A stretch of DNA of 64,000 bases. It comes from Chlamydia sp. 04-14 (GTDB taxonomy: Bacteria; Chlamydiota; Chlamydiia; Chlamydiales; Chlamydiaceae). Under the pieces are notes generated by a model. It searched no databases. It saw nothing but the letters and a program-made list of their open reading frames with translations, and was not told the DNA's origin. The translations under genes and the position numbers were made by a program. Position 1 is the stretch's first letter, and every line of letters starts with the position of its first letter. Location of the stretch: positions 535,216-599,215 of the forward strand of contig NZ_JAPYKW010000001.1 of assembly GCF_036632095.1 (NCBI RefSeq), written 5' to 3'. Of the stretch, positions 12,210 to 23,119 are shown piece after piece.

Positions 12210-14690
12210 TTAAAACAACGTGAGTTGCCGTACTTTTTCTTGGGTTTGTTTAGAAGTCGCTTCTGGGCCTTCTAATTGACGTAGGATCTGTTGTGCTCTC
12301 GATATCACACAAAGAGGAAAGCCAGCAAGTTTTGCAACATGTATTCCAAAACTTTTCTGAGAATGCCCTTTAAGAATTTCATATAAAAATACAGGCTGGC
12401 CACCATTTTCTCTCACACCTGCGTGAAAATTTTCTACATGTGGGCAATGATTTTCTAAATCGGTCAATTCTTTGTAATGCGTTGCAAATAGAGTTTTAGC
12501 TTTTTTGCCTTCAGTGAATAAGAGATATTCTACAACAGATTGTGCAATTGCCAAACCGTCATAGGTACTTGTCCCTCGACCAACCTCGTCGAGAATGACT
12601 AAAGAACGATCGGTAGCATTATGTAGGATATTAGCAGTTTCTGCCATTTCTACCATAAATGTTGACATTCCTTTAGATAAATTATCTCCAGCACCTATGC
12701 GCGTGAAGATCTTATCAATCATTCCAATATGTGCCGCTCTTGCAGGGATAAACGAACCCATTTGTGCCATTATGACAAGCAGAGCAATTTGTCGAATATA
12801 TGTGGATTTCCCAGCCATATTTGGTCCGGTGATTAAAATCATCCGGGTTCGTGTGCTATGCATTTTTATGTCATTGGGTATAAAAGTTCCCCTGTCTAAT
12901 AGAGTTTGTGCAACGGGATGAATCCCTCCTGATATAGATAGAGAATCGCTAGTATCTACAATAGGACGGCAATAACCATATTCTGCTGCAAGATCAGCAA
13001 GAGAAAGAATATAATCTGTATCCGCTATTACCTGGGATAAAGCAAGAATAGCATCACGTTGTTCTAGAATTTGCGAACATAAATCTTTGAATAATTGAGT
13101 TTCTAGCGTTTGCAATTTATCGGAGACATGGAGCATGTCATCTTGAAATTCTTGTAATTTTTCTGTTGTAAAACGCTCAGCATGGAGACGTGATTGCCGC
13201 CGGATAAATTCTTTAGGTAATAGAGGAGCAAAGTCACTGCTCACTTCTATGTAATAGCCCAAAACTTGGGAATAGCAAACTTTGAGTTTTTTAACTCCCG
13301 TTTGCTTGCGAATGGTTTCTTGATACTGCCACAGCCATTCTTTGGAATTCTCACGAGTGTAACGTAGACGTTTAAGATCAGGATGATGATCATCAGAGAA
13401 AATATTTCCTTCAGAGATCCTTAAAGGTAATTCTCCTAGAAGTGCTTCAGAAAGCAATTCTAAAAGGGAAGCTATACCGATAACAGGTATAAATTTCCCC
13501 TGGAAGAATTCTGGTAAAGATAAGGGGGAAAGTATTTCGCAAATACGCATACTCGCATTTAATGAATCACGAAGCATGCCTACATCTTTAGGACCTGCTA
13601 ATGTGGTGGTGATCTTTGTAATTAAACGTTCTAAATCGCGTACTTGAGAGAGGAAAGATCTTAGATTTTTTCTTAAATCCGAACAATTCAAGAGAAACTC
13701 TACAGCATCTTGACGTAGTAAGATTTCATTTTGATCGTAAAAAGGATTTACTAGGGTATTGCGTAGTAGTCTGCCTCCCATAGGGGTGCAGGTACGTTCC
13801 ATAACATGTAAAAGAGAGCTCTTTCCCTGAGGGTCATGAATTGGAGTTAAAAGCTCAAGATTCACCTGAGATGCAGTATCTATGAGAAGGTGTTTTTGAT
13901 GTCTATGTGTTTTGGGTACGGAAATATGTTCAACGGGTAAAAGAAGTTTGTCTTGAAGATAGGAAAGTAAAGCTCCTGCAGCATTAATGGCGGGAACCAA
14001 GCCCTTAAGCCCAAAACCATCCAGGGATGATACATTGAAATGAGAGGATAATTTTTGTGTGGCAAATTGATGTTCGAAAGCCCAATCAGAATAGGTGGAT
14101 AAGGTAAGCTTTAAATGTTGCTGGATCTGCTCTATAATATCAGAATGTTTTTTATAAAATTTATCACAGCTCAAAATTTCTGTAGGAGCTAGACGACAGA
14201 TTTCATCAATGAGATCCTTCATATTGTCGTATTCTTGTAATAGAAACGATCCTGTAGAAAAATCTAGACACGAAAATCCAAATAGAGTGCCAACACGATT
14301 AATAGAGACAATATAGTTATTTGCTTTTTCCGGGAGTAGGGAGGAAGAGAGCAGTGTTCCTGGAGTGACAAATCTCTGCAATTCCCTAGATAGGGGTTCA
14401 GATTTCCCCTTATTGTCTTGTGCTTCATCAAGCTGTTCAGCAACAGCGACTTTAAATCCTTTACTTACCAAGCGATCTATATAACCATTTATTGTAGATA
14501 CAGGAATTCCACTCATAGGGATTCCTTGCCTCTGCGTAAGGGTGAGATCTAAATTTTGAGAGAGCAAAATCGCATCGTCATAGAAAGCCTCGTAAAAATC
14601 CCCCATGCGAAAGAGAAGGAGAGACTCCCCAGCTTGCTCCTTACATTGATGCCATTGCTTCATCATAGGTGTAGGTTTTTTTGATGTCAT
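12210..14690 (-). CDS. mutS: DNA mismatch repair protein MutS
   Basis: Mismatch recognition ATPase. 826 aa. The N-terminal mismatch-binding domain carries the [10 protein letters not shown] motif with the intercalating Phe and Glu; later come the clamp and lever helices and a C-terminal ATPase with Walker [30 protein letters not shown] and FATHY. First gene of a mutS-uvrC unit, divergent from dnaG. A functional MutS bears on how homopolymers such as the poly-G at the window end behave, because mismatch repair corrects slippage. Confidence 0.97.
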   Translation of the reverse strand: MTSKKPTPMMKQWHQCKEQAGESLLLFRMGDFYEAFYDDAILLSQNLDLTLTQRQGIPMSGIPVSTINGYIDRLVSKGFKVAVAEQLDEAQDNKGKSEPLSRELQRFVTPGTLLSSSLLPEKANNYIVSINRVGTLFGFSCLDFSTGSFLLQEYDNMKDLIDEICRLAPTEILSCDKFYKKHSDIIEQIQQHLKLTLSTYSDWAFEHQFATQKLSSHFNVSSLDGFGLKGLVPAINAAGALLSYLQDKLLLPVEHISVPKTHRHQKHLLIDTASQVNLELLTPIHDPQGKSSLLHVMERTCTPMGGRLLRNTLVNPFYDQNEILLRQDAVEFLLNCSDLRKNLRSFLSQVRDLERLITKITTTLAGPKDVGMLRDSLNASMRICEILSPLSLPEFFQGKFIPVIGIASLLELLSEALLGELPLRISEGNIFSDDHHPDLKRLRYTRENSKEWLWQYQETIRKQTGVKKLKVCYSQVLGYYIEVSSDFAPLLPKEFIRRQSRLHAERFTTEKLQEFQDDMLHVSDKLQTLETQLFKDLCSQILEQRDAILALSQVIADTDYILSLADLAAEYGYCRPIVDTSDSLSISGGIHPVAQTLLDRGTFIPNDIKMHSTRTRMILITGPNMAGKSTYIRQIALLVIMAQMGSFIPARAAHIGMIDKIFTRIGAGDNLSKGMSTFMVEMAETANILHNATDRSLVILDEVGRGTSTYDGLAIAQSVVEYLLFTEGKKAKTLFATHYKELTDLENHCPHVENFHAGVRENGGQPVFLYEILKGHSQKSFGIHVAKLAGFPLCVISRAQQILRQLEGPEATSKQTQEKVRQLTLF

Positions 14691-14992
14691 AGTTCTTCTT
14701 TTGAGGAAAAATATTACCTAGAGATTAACCTAGTCGAGTGGAAGACAACGCTTAGAAATGTTGTATTCCATAAATTCAATAACTGTTGGTTAGATTAGCA
14801 AACTCATGTAAAAGACCATAGAGATTTTGCCGAATTTTCCTATGCGTTAGTCGGCTAGATTACTATATTTATCCTTCGGGATCAAGATGGGTTTCGTCAG
14901 GAGTTTGATTGATTGCTAATTCATAAAACGAGCTGTCTTTCATTTAAAGCAGTGAATATGGCATAACCAAGGAACAGCCAAGCTTATAACCT
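14691..14992. other. Divergent promoter region, mutS / dnaG
   Basis: 302 bp, AT-rich. It must carry promoters for both flanking genes. I see no small gene and no -35/-10 pair good enough to mark. Confidence 0.4.
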
Positions 14993-16768
14993 ATGTATAC
15001 AGAAGAAAGTTTAGATAATCTTAGACACAGCATTGATATTATCGAAGTGCTTTCGGAACACCTCCATTTGAAAAGAAGTGGAGCTACCTATAAAGCATGC
15101 TGTCCTTTTCACGTAGAGAAAACTCCTTCTTTTATTATTAATCCGACAGGAGCCTATTACCATTGTTTTGGTTGTGGAGCTCACGGGGATGCTATTAGTT
15201 TTTTAATGAACCATCTTGGATATACATTTAGTGAGGCTGTGCTCACTTTATCAAAGAAATTTCATGTAGATCTTGTTGTCAAAATTAAGGACACACAATC
15301 CCCGTTTCCTACAGGAGCTAAAGACGAATTGCGTCAAATTAATAGCGAGGCAGAAAAACTTTTTCGTTTTTGTTTGTATCAACTTGCAGAAGGTAGAGAT
15401 GCCTTGCAGTATCTATACCGTCGAGGGTTTTCTCCAGATACTATAGATCGTTTTCACCTAGGCTATGCCCCAGAACAAACCTTGTTTATCCAAGCAATGA
15501 GAGAAAAAGATATTTCCGAACAACAACTCGAAAATGCGGGTTTTATAGGAAATAAATGGTTTTTATTTTCTCGAAGAATCATTTTCCCCGTCCATGATCC
15601 TCTAGGACATACTATCGGGTTTTCATCAAGAAAATTTTTAGAAAATACACGGGGGAGTAAGTATGTAAATACTCCTGAGACCATTATCTTTAAAAAGTCG
15701 CGAGCTCTTTTTGGATTGCATCTATCTCGACGAAGAATAGCAAAAGAAAAACGGGTCATTTTAGTTGAAGGTCAAGCTGATTGCTTGCAGATGATAGATT
15801 CAGGATTTAACTGTACTCTCGCAGCGCAAGGAACTTCTTTTACGGAAGATCACATAAAAGAATTAAGCAAATTGGGTGTTCTTAAAGCCTATTTACTTTT
15901 CGATGGTGATGATGCTGGAATAAAAGCTGCTATTCGTGTCGGAGATATGTGTCAGACTGTGGGTATTGCCGTTATGGTCTGTCGTCTCCCTAAAGGTGAG
16001 GACCCAGATTCCTTCCTAATGCATAAGGGGGCCCGACTTCTCGGAGAGTTGTTGGACCAAAGTGAGGATTATCTTACTTTCCTTATTAGTGAAAAAATCC
16101 GTGTTTATCCAAATTTTTCCCCAAGAGAAAAAGCCCTGGTAATCGAAGAGAGCATTACACAAATCAAAAAGTGGGGGAATCCTATTGTCGTATATGAACA
16201 TCTCAAGCAGTTAGCTTCTTTGATGATGATTCCGGAAAGTATGGTATTTTCTTTAGCAAAATTAGAATCGGGAATCACACCAGCTAAAACTCCCGTAGCT
16301 AATAAAGAGAAATTACCAAAAATTCATTCCGATATAATTATTGAAACCGATGTGTTGCGATGTATGGTATTTTGTAAAACCCATAATATTAGCATTCCCC
16401 ATACGGCGAAAAATTATTTCACAGCTACGGATTTCAAACATCCTGAATGTAGGAAGCTATTTTCCCGTCTGATTGAATACTATGAAAAACATCATAGTAA
16501 CCTTCCTTTTGACGAAGCTTTATCGTTGTTAGAAGATAAAATAATTATAGAGCTTCTAATAAAACGACGGATGAATACTGATTGTCTTGAAACTGTGTTT
16601 ATACAATCTTTACAAAAGTTAGCAGATCGTCAGTGGAGAGAACAACGTCATCCTCTCTCCAAGCAGTCAAAAAACCCCCAGGAACAAAAACTTTCTATTC
16701 TCGAGGATTATGTCCGTCTACGGAAAGATAGGGTGGTAGTGACTCTCCTAGATCCCCAGGAGTGTTAG
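14993..16768 (+). CDS. dnaG: DNA primase
   Basis: Makes RNA primers for replication. 591 aa. The N-terminal zinc-binding domain has CCPFHVEKTPSF and HCFGCGAHGDAISF; the TOPRIM catalytic core has LVEGQADCL, AQGTSF and LFDGDDAG with the catalytic acidic residues. The C-terminal part (about 430-591) would be the helicase-interaction region. ATG start at 14993. Confidence 0.96.
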   Translation: MYTEESLDNLRHSIDIIEVLSEHLHLKRSGATYKACCPFHVEKTPSFIINPTGAYYHCFGCGAHGDAISFLMNHLGYTFSEAVLTLSKKFHVDLVVKIKDTQSPFPTGAKDELRQINSEAEKLFRFCLYQLAEGRDALQYLYRRGFSPDTIDRFHLGYAPEQTLFIQAMREKDISEQQLENAGFIGNKWFLFSRRIIFPVHDPLGHTIGFSSRKFLENTRGSKYVNTPETIIFKKSRALFGLHLSRRRIAKEKRVILVEGQADCLQMIDSGFNCTLAAQGTSFTEDHIKELSKLGVLKAYLLFDGDDAGIKAAIRVGDMCQTVGIAVMVCRLPKGEDPDSFLMHKGARLLGELLDQSEDYLTFLISEKIRVYPNFSPREKALVIEESITQIKKWGNPIVVYEHLKQLASLMMIPESMVFSLAKLESGITPAKTPVANKEKLPKIHSDIIIETDVLRCMVFCKTHNISIPHTAKNYFTATDFKHPECRKLFSRLIEYYEKHHSNLPFDEALSLLEDKIIIELLIKRRMNTDCLETVFIQSLQKLADRQWREQRHPLSKQSKNPQEQKLSILEDYVRLRKDRVVVTLLDPQEC

Positions 16769-16892
16769 TTGTGCGGTGTTTATCTAGATATTTACATGAA
16801 AGACAATAATTATTAACTCTTTGTAAAGATTGAAAAATTAATAAGTTTAATATAAAATATTGCCTTGTTAATTTATTAATTTGCTGGTTTTT

Positions 16893-17159
16893 ATGAGAAC
16901 TTTCAAGTTTCTTTTACCAATACTTGCCTGGGCCTTGTGCTTTGGGGGCGTGGTAACAGAGTCGAATCATACACGGGGTATCGTTGTCTCAGAAGCAATG
17001 GGGTTGGCGGCTGCGCGCTGTGGTTCTTTAGCTAGCCGAGCTGGTGAGCTCGCTAAGGCTGCTGGCTTTGGTTATGGAGCTTCTGTTTTACTTCAAGAAT
17101 GGCAAAATCAACAGGCTGTAGAACTAGATGCGTTAATAGCAAGAAATAGCGTAATCTAG
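16893..17159 (+). CDS. Small secreted or membrane-anchored protein, unknown function
   Basis: 88 aa from the ATG at 16893; the upstream in-frame TTG at 16881 is less likely. An N-terminal signal-type segment (about 3-24, FKFLLPILAWALCFGGV) is followed by an alanine/glycine-rich helix (about 38-70) and a short polar tail. No family recognised. It heads a run of four small exported proteins between dnaG and glyQS. Confidence 0.55.
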   Translation: MRTFKFLLPILAWALCFGGVVTESNHTRGIVVSEAMGLAAARCGSLASRAGELAKAAGFGYGASVLLQEWQNQQAVELDALIARNSVI

Positions 17160-17315
17160 CGTCTCTTCTCGTATTTTGTAATATTATTTTTACAATTAGT
17201 GATTTTATATACCCGTTATTCTATCTTTGCTTGCGCAATATCGGAGGGGCTGGTCGTTGACTAGAAATCCTTGTCTGATGTGTTTTGTGAATTTTGATAA
17301 GCGGGGAATAGATTT

Positions 17316-17825
17316 ATGCGCTTTTGTTGCTTTGTTCTTTTTTTATTATCAGCTCTACCTACTTGGGGTGAGGGGTTGCCTTTAAGGGGTCAGGAAGATA
17401 CTGTTTCTGATAAATTCTCTCCCCCACAGCATGTAGAACTTCCTAATGGCCAAAAAGTATATTATTCATATCCGGATGCTTTAGGAGACGCTAAAGATAG
17501 TGGTAAATGCTGTATATTTGTTTACTTTAATCCGACTTCTAAAAAGGTATGGACAGATATCACTGAAAAAGATCTTTGTTTCCCTACTGATTTAGCCAAC
17601 GTGTGCAATATTGTTGTTATGCAACCGGGCCTGATTAGCCCTAAGGATTTCTATCCTAAAATGGACCCTATGGTTTTATATATGGCCGATTTTCAGGATC
17701 ATTTTTGGGAATTAGATCTTCAAGAACCTTGTGTGATTCTTGTTACTGTAGATGCTCAAGGTCGCGATAGGGTCCAGAGAGTTCTCACTGTACCCACTCC
17801 AATTTCTATGGATTCACAATCATAA
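17316..17825 (+). CDS. Small secreted protein, thioredoxin-like paralogue 1
   Basis: 169 aa with a cleavable signal peptide (about 1-18, ending TWGEG). The mature part has YYSYPDALGDAKDSGKCCIFVYF, cut here to its shape: a Tyr-aspartate helix start, then a strand, as at the beginning of the DsbH domain. No CxxC follows at the active-site position; the adjacent CC is in the strand. It is the first of three tandem paralogues at 17316, 18022 and 18654. The locus matches that of CT795, reported to be exported to the host cytosol; assignment is by position and so tentative. Confidence 0.65.
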   Translation: MRFCCFVLFLLSALPTWGEGLPLRGQEDTVSDKFSPPQHVELPNGQKVYYSYPDALGDAKDSGKCCIFVYFNPTSKKVWTDITEKDLCFPTDLANVCNIVVMQPGLISPKDFYPKMDPMVLYMADFQDHFWELDLQEPCVILVTVDAQGRDRVQRVLTVPTPISMDSQS

Positions 17826-17840
17826 GTTTCTATATTCCAG

Positions 17841-17878
17841 AATTATCGGGGGCGTAGTTTTCTATGCTCCTGATAATT
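17841..17878 (+). terminator. Long hairpin after paralogue 1
   Basis: AATTATCGGGGGCGTAG (17841-17857) pairs with CTATGCTCCTGATAATT (17862-17878) around TTTT. The 17-bp stem uses G-U wobbles when read on the plus strand. No T run follows, so it may be an RNA-stabilising or factor-assisted end rather than a classic terminator. Confidence 0.5.
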
Positions 17879-18021
17879 AATAACGTAAGGCCGATCTTTA
17901 TTTACTTTAATTAGGCAATCTAATTCCTTACTATTTTAAAATTAGAATGCACTATCCTTAAAACTAAGGCTTTGATATTCTCCCTCCAGTGTTTCAAAAA
18001 AACTAGCAATGGAGGTGCCTT

Positions 18022-18537
18022 ATGCACATCTTGTTATCTATAATCTCACTATTGTTAGCCCTACCAGCCATTGGAGGAGAAACTTCCACATCATTGAAAG
18101 AAGAAGAAAGCGATCAACAGATCGAAGACCTTTCAATGAAGCACCCTTCTATATTTTATTCTTATAATGATTGTCTAATGTCGATAAGACAGAGCGGACA
18201 AAACACTATGATTGTCCTGTACAGTGATGAAAACACAATAGCGTTTCAAGAGCTATACGCTATGGCTATAAGTATGGAAGAATCTGTTCTCAATAAATAC
18301 GCAAAGTTTGTCGTGTTGAGCCCTACGGGCATTAATTTATTAATCTATCCTCCGGTTCCCGATCCTATGCTTGCTGAAATAGCAGCATTTATAAAGGAAT
18401 TTCCAGGAGTTGAAGACCACAAAGGAACGTACTTAATTACTATTTCTGTCACTGACAATGATGCAAAAATTATGGATATTGCACCAATCGATCTGCCTTT
18501 GGAAAATTCTATAAAACCTATTATCTCTGTACGTTAG
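18022..18537 (+). CDS. Small secreted protein, thioredoxin-like paralogue 2
   Basis: 171 aa with a signal peptide (about 1-19, ends AIGGE), then an acidic stretch and IFYSYNDCLMSIRQSGQ, followed by a strand TMIVLYS. The pattern Tyr-x-Asp then helix then hydrophobic strand matches its neighbours. No CxxC. GGAGGTG lies 6 bases before the ATG at 18022 and supports the start. Probably secreted; function unknown. Confidence 0.65.
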   Translation: MHILLSIISLLLALPAIGGETSTSLKEEESDQQIEDLSMKHPSIFYSYNDCLMSIRQSGQNTMIVLYSDENTIAFQELYAMAISMEESVLNKYAKFVVLSPTGINLLIYPPVPDPMLAEIAAFIKEFPGVEDHKGTYLITISVTDNDAKIMDIAPIDLPLENSIKPIISVR

Positions 18538-18561
18538 TAATAAAATAACTCTTTTTCTATC

Positions 18562-18605
18562 GGTATCCCGACATTTCAATTCTAAAATCGGGATATCTTT
18601 TTTCT
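18562..18605 (+). terminator. Rho-independent terminator after paralogue 2
   Basis: GGTATCCCGA (18562-18571) pairs with TCGGGATATC (18588-18597), with one wobble, followed by TTTTTTCT. Confidence 0.75.
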
Positions 18606-18653
18606 ATCCCTCGTGGTACCCTAGTAGGCATTTTAATTAGGAAAAGTAGTTTT

Positions 18654-19100
18654 ATGCGTATTTTATTAGCTTTATTATCATGTTTGTTAATCCCAAGTCA
18701 GCTTGTTCAAGCTACTGAAGAAACAAGTTCCCCTGTAATTTTAGAAAGTTCCGCTTCTCATGTTTTTCAAAACTATGATGAGGCTCTAACACATGCACAA
18801 AAAGAAGATATTCCTCTAATTATTGTTTTGATGAGTGATACTCACAAAGACGTATTAAGTGAACTTGTTCAGAATGGATTAGATCTCGGTGATTTCTTTG
18901 GATTTTCATTAGAAGGTATGGCGACTATAGTTGTTTTGCAACCTGAAGATAGCGATATGGAAGATTCTTCTAAAATTGAGGATTTCAAGAATAGATTTCC
19001 TGGTTCAGAATTTCCTGAAACTTCTGGAGTCCTTATGATAACTGTCGTAGTTGACGGGGATCAAGAAACACTTCTAGATATCACTCAACTTAATCTTTAA
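18654..19100 (+). CDS. Small secreted protein, thioredoxin-like paralogue 3
   Basis: 148 aa with a signal peptide (about 1-20, ends LVQAT). The mature part opens VFQNYDEALTHAQKED, very close to the start of the thioredoxin domain in the Dsb-like proteins (NYTNAVEQSQKDK at 2775), then strand IIVLMSD where the redox site would be, with no cysteine anywhere in the mature protein. The C-terminal strands read GVLMITVVVDGD. Likely a redox-dead fold used for another purpose. Confidence 0.65.
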   Translation: MRILLALLSCLLIPSQLVQATEETSSPVILESSASHVFQNYDEALTHAQKEDIPLIIVLMSDTHKDVLSELVQNGLDLGDFFGFSLEGMATIVVLQPEDSDMEDSSKIEDFKNRFPGSEFPETSGVLMITVVVDGDQETLLDITQLNL

Positions 19101-19129
19101 GATCTATGCATCGAAATGAGAAAAGTGAG

Positions 19130-19170
19130 AAAAGTGGCCGTAGATAAAATCTATAGAGCCACTTTTTTTT
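19130..19170. terminator. Bidirectional terminator between paralogue 3 and glyQS
   Basis: AAAAGTGGC pairs with GCCACTTTT, with an inner TAGAT/ATCTA stem, followed by a run of T; the A run on the left serves the convergent strand. It separates the plus-strand gene ending at 19100 from glyQS ending at 19187. Confidence 0.85.
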
Positions 19171-19186
19171 ATGCCTAGAGATAGTA

Positions 19187-22100
19187 TTATATTTTTAGCG
19201 CTTCCCAATGATAAGAAGAAAATTTCTCCATAGCTGTCAGCAATAGATGAATACGTAAGTTTTTCAACTCTTCATCCCCACTAGTAACATGTACTTCATT
19301 TAAGAATGTATTGATGCTGTCAGTAAGTTCTCCAAGACTTAGAAGGTAGTCTTCTTTACTATCCTTTATTTTTACAGAGGCATCAAAATGATCGAGAGCT
19401 GATTTAAGCCGAGATTCTTGTGTCTCAAGTTGCGCAGGCATATGCGTTCCTACCGAGAGTTTCAAAGAGGCTAAGATCTTTTTCAAACGATTATGTGTTG
19501 TTGTGATCTTTTCAAGGACAGCTCTTTGACTATTTTTTACATTCTGAATCGCTTTTGCTGATTTTATGATTTCCACAGGATTCTTCTCAGAAGTATCAGA
19601 AAATACCGTAGCGATTTCATCTTTGCTAAATCCTAAAGAAGCCATGAAGGTTTTTAATCTTCCCCAGATGAATGCCAAGATATCACGGATAATTGCAGGT
19701 TTATCCCAGGTAGTTCCTTGAACAGTGGCAGGGAAGTTATCTGCCAAATGATGTAAAAGACTCTCGAGATCTAAAGATGCTTCTGAAGCATGTAACAATG
19801 TAAGAATCTCTAAGGATTGACGACGCAAAGCATAAGGATCATGAGATGAAGTAGGCCTTAGGTCTAAGATGAAACAAGAAAGTAAATTATCAAAACGATC
19901 TATTATGCTTAATAATGTTCCTGTAGTGGAGATTGTTTGACCATCGGTAATATGACGCAAATGTTCCCCTACGGCTATCGCAGCTGCATGGGATAGTCCA
20001 GCATGTTTTAGATAGTATTCTCCCATGATTCCTTGTAGTTCTGCAAATTCATTAACAACAGCGGAGACTAGGTCTGCTTTACAAAACTCTATTGCTGTTG
20101 TTATATCTTCTTGAGAAGATAAAGGCATGAGTGGGTAAACAATCTCTTTATGAGCTTTTAGTCTTTCTACTTTATCATAAAGAGAACCGAGAGCTTCAAA
20201 GTAAGTAACAGCTTTGAGCTTATCCACGAAGGTAGCTAATGATGTTTTGAGATCTTGGGCAAAAAGAAAATCCCCATCAGTAAGGCGAGGGGTTAAGGCT
20301 TTTTCATTTCCTTCAATGATAATATCGTTCGGGCAATTATCGCATACTAAAATAAACTGATTAGTAATCTCTCCAGAAGTATTTTGTGTAGGAAAGTATT
20401 TTTGATGGTTTACCATTTCAGCGATTAACAATTCCTTAGGTAGTGCGCAGAACTTTTGATCAAATTGCGCGCAGGTAATAAAAGGATGTTCAGTTAAGAA
20501 AACTGTCTCTTCAAGTAAACGAGGATTTGCAACTGGGAAAACATTATCAGAACTATGTGATTTTAACCCCTGTTCGATAATTTCTCTACGTTCTTTATGC
20601 GAAACTATCACACAAGCATCACGTAAAGTATCAACATAACGTTCACAAGAAGGAATGGAAACTTCCCTAGGATCTAACTGTCGGTGACCATAAGAGGTAT
20701 CAGAAGCTGTTACTTTCCCAAAAGAGAAAGGAAGAACGGATGTCCCATATAGGGATACTATCCAGCGAATAGGTCGTGCGTATTCTACACCACTATCGTC
20801 ATAGACCATCTTCTTAGGGAATTTCATAGAATGAATTAGTTTTGGTAATTCATTAGTTAAGATTGTTGCAGTGTCCTTACGCACTTCAGGATGTAAAAGG
20901 AATAGATAGTTTACAGAGCCAATCTCACGGATTTCAAATAGAGAATGTTGAGAGAGTTCATCGTAATGACGGATAGGTACATTATGAGAAGCAAAGAATT
21001 GTTCTCCCTGCACAGTAACATCTCCAGAATCACTGAATAATGAGGAGATCGCAGGGCCTTTTTTCTCAACCGCTTTTTGCACAGCTGTAGGCTCTAGTTT
21101 GTAAACTAGTAAAGCAAGTCTTCTTGGAGATCCTAAGACTTCTAAACTTTCGTAACCAATATTATAATCAGACAAAAGCTTCTTTGCTAAAGATTCTAAC
21201 TGTTGAATTCCAATGGGGACAAAGGTCGCTGGCAATTCTTCAGAGCCAATTTCTAATAAAAAATTTTCCGCTGTTGCAATTTTGGGGCAGGGGAGAGTCT
21301 GCGGGGTTATAGCTTTATCAGTGCTCCACTTGTGCAACAGTGGGTAATTTAAAGAAGCTCGCCAATCTACATAACCATCAGCAACAGCACGAGCTAATTG
21401 ACGAATTCTAGTAATATAACGTGTACGTTCTGTAACAGAAATTACACCCCGGGCGTCAAGAATATTAAAAGCGTGAGATGCTTTGATAACAAAGTCATAA
21501 GCAGGAGCTGGTAGGCCCCGATCTAAAGTGGCGAGTGCTTCTTGAGCAAAATCTTCAAAATGTTTTAGCCACATTTGTGTATTGGCGACATCGAAATTAT
21601 ACTCACTCCATGCCTTTTCAGAAGCTTGAGTAATATCTCCATAGGTGAGCTCGTCATTCCATAATACATCAAAAATAGAACTTTTCTTTTGTAAATACAT
21701 GGCAATTCTCTCAATGCCATACGTAATTTCACCGCTAATCGTATCGAGAGGTTTACTTCCTATAGCTTGAAAATAGGTGAGCTGGGTAATTTCCATACCA
21801 TTTAACCATACTTCCCAACCTAAACCCCACGCGCCAATCGTCGGATTTTCCCAATCATCATGAACAAAACGAATATCATGTTCACGAAGGTCCAAGCCAA
21901 TGATTTGCAAAGACTCTTTATATAAAGAGAGAAAGTTTGTAGGGACAGGTTTAAGAATAACTTGAAGTTGATGGTAGTTTTGTAGGCGGTTAGGATGCAT
22001 GCCGTAACGACCGTCTTGAGGGCGTCTTGAGGGCTCAACATATGCAGTTTTATAGGGCTCAGGTCCTAAAGCACGTAAAAAAGTTGCCGGATTAAATGTT

Positions 22101-22207
22101 CCTGCACCTACTTCTAAATCGTAACCTTGATGAATCACACACCCTTGTTCACTCCAGAATTGCAAAATTTTAGCAATCATAGCTTGTAAAGTAAGAGGTT
22201 GTGACAT
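19187..22207 (-). CDS. glyQS: Glycyl-tRNA synthetase, fused alpha and beta subunits
   Basis: Charges tRNA-Gly. 1006 aa in one chain. Residues about 1-295 are the alpha subunit ([38 protein letters not shown]), joined by a short linker to the beta subunit from about 318 ([16 protein letters not shown]), with the HD-like and anticodon-binding parts at the C-terminus. Most bacteria with this enzyme type have two genes; the fusion is characteristic of chlamydiae. ATG at 22207. Confidence 0.96.
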   Translation of the reverse strand: MSQPLTLQAMIAKILQFWSEQGCVIHQGYDLEVGAGTFNPATFLRALGPEPYKTAYVEPSRRPQDGRYGMHPNRLQNYHQLQVILKPVPTNFLSLYKESLQIIGLDLREHDIRFVHDDWENPTIGAWGLGWEVWLNGMEITQLTYFQAIGSKPLDTISGEITYGIERIAMYLQKKSSIFDVLWNDELTYGDITQASEKAWSEYNFDVANTQMWLKHFEDFAQEALATLDRGLPAPAYDFVIKASHAFNILDARGVISVTERTRYITRIRQLARAVADGYVDWRASLNYPLLHKWSTDKAITPQTLPCPKIATAENFLLEIGSEELPATFVPIGIQQLESLAKKLLSDYNIGYESLEVLGSPRRLALLVYKLEPTAVQKAVEKKGPAISSLFSDSGDVTVQGEQFFASHNVPIRHYDELSQHSLFEIREIGSVNYLFLLHPEVRKDTATILTNELPKLIHSMKFPKKMVYDDSGVEYARPIRWIVSLYGTSVLPFSFGKVTASDTSYGHRQLDPREVSIPSCERYVDTLRDACVIVSHKERREIIEQGLKSHSSDNVFPVANPRLLEETVFLTEHPFITCAQFDQKFCALPKELLIAEMVNHQKYFPTQNTSGEITNQFILVCDNCPNDIIIEGNEKALTPRLTDGDFLFAQDLKTSLATFVDKLKAVTYFEALGSLYDKVERLKAHKEIVYPLMPLSSQEDITTAIEFCKADLVSAVVNEFAELQGIMGEYYLKHAGLSHAAAIAVGEHLRHITDGQTISTTGTLLSIIDRFDNLLSCFILDLRPTSSHDPYALRRQSLEILTLLHASEASLDLESLLHHLADNFPATVQGTTWDKPAIIRDILAFIWGRLKTFMASLGFSKDEIATVFSDTSEKNPVEIIKSAKAIQNVKNSQRAVLEKITTTHNRLKKILASLKLSVGTHMPAQLETQESRLKSALDHFDASVKIKDSKEDYLLSLGELTDSINTFLNEVHVTSGDEELKNLRIHLLLTAMEKFSSYHWEALKI

Positions 22208-22510
22208 GATAAAACTCCGATAAAAAATAAGGTCTGAAAAAAGCTATTTATACAAACGCTAGATGGCATCTGAAATATAGATTTTTTCTAGGAATAAAGG
22301 CAAAGATACCACTACAAATAAAAACAAACAATACTATAAGAGAAGAACTAGGGGAGATCCTACACAAAAAATACGGTCTTCAAAAAATAGTTTTTTCATC
22401 ATTATAACATTCGGTACTTGCGCTCTAATTCTTATCTATTTAATTTGTTTTTTAGGCATTCGTTTAGTGCTGAGGTTCCGGTTTAAGTAATTTTTTGATA
22501 GAGGTATGGG
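22208..22510. other. Divergent intergenic region, glyQS / pgsA
   Basis: 303 bp with no gene visible. It must contain both promoters; I cannot single out convincing elements. Confidence 0.4.
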
Positions 22511-23119
22511 GTGGGACTGCCTAATTATCTAACTTTTTCCCGGCTATTTATAACGCCAATTTTCATGCTGCTCTATCTTAAAGGAAAGTGGCTTGGAATT
22601 ACTCCTGTAGTTCTTCCATATGTTTTGCTTGCTCTTCTAGGTCTCTCGGAGCTTACTGATGCTATTGATGGCTACATAGCTAGGAAATTTTCTCAAGTCA
22701 CGGATTTGGGGAAACTTCTTGATCCTATGGCGGATAGTATTTACAGGATTTCTCTCTATTTAACGTTCACTCAGCCTCCCGTAAACCTTCCCTTAATTCT
22801 TGTTTTCATATTTTTAGCTAGAGATTCTGTAATTAGTACATTGCGGACAGTATGTGCTTTCCGAGGAGTTGTCCTTGCAGCTAGGGCAAGCGGGAAATTA
22901 AAAGCTATTTTACAAGGTATAAGCTTTTTATTAATTTTACTTGCTATGATCCCTCATTCGCTCGGAATGATTTCTGAAGGGGATTTGGAATTATTCGCTT
23001 CTGTAGTAGGTTCTATCGTTGCTATTTATTCTGTATGTTCAGGAGTTGAATACTTTTGGGTGAATAAAAATCACGTACTACAAAGAGGGAAATCTAAAGA
23101 TCATAATAGAGAATTGTAG
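22511..23119 (+). CDS. pgsA: CDP-diacylglycerol-glycerol-3-phosphate phosphatidyltransferase family
   Basis: Makes phosphatidylglycerol phosphate in the inner membrane. 202 aa, several membrane helices. The CDP-alcohol phosphatidyltransferase motif is complete: LSELTDAIDGYIARKFSQVTD continues to GKLLDPMAD. The start is the GTG at 22511, 7 bases after GAGG; the ATG at 22506 is out of frame. Its last 19 bp overlap the convergent glgA end. Confidence 0.92.
   Translation: MGLPNYLTFSRLFITPIFMLLYLKGKWLGITPVVLPYVLLALLGLSELTDAIDGYIARKFSQVTDLGKLLDPMADSIYRISLYLTFTQPPVNLPLILVFIFLARDSVISTLRTVCAFRGVVLAARASGKLKAILQGISFLLILLAMIPHSLGMISEGDLELFASVVGSIVAIYSVCSGVEYFWVNKNHVLQRGKSKDHNREL

Noticed and set aside
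12595..12921. 108-codon open frame antisense within mutS
   Set aside because: Lies over the conserved MutS ATPase region; a shadow of the real gene.
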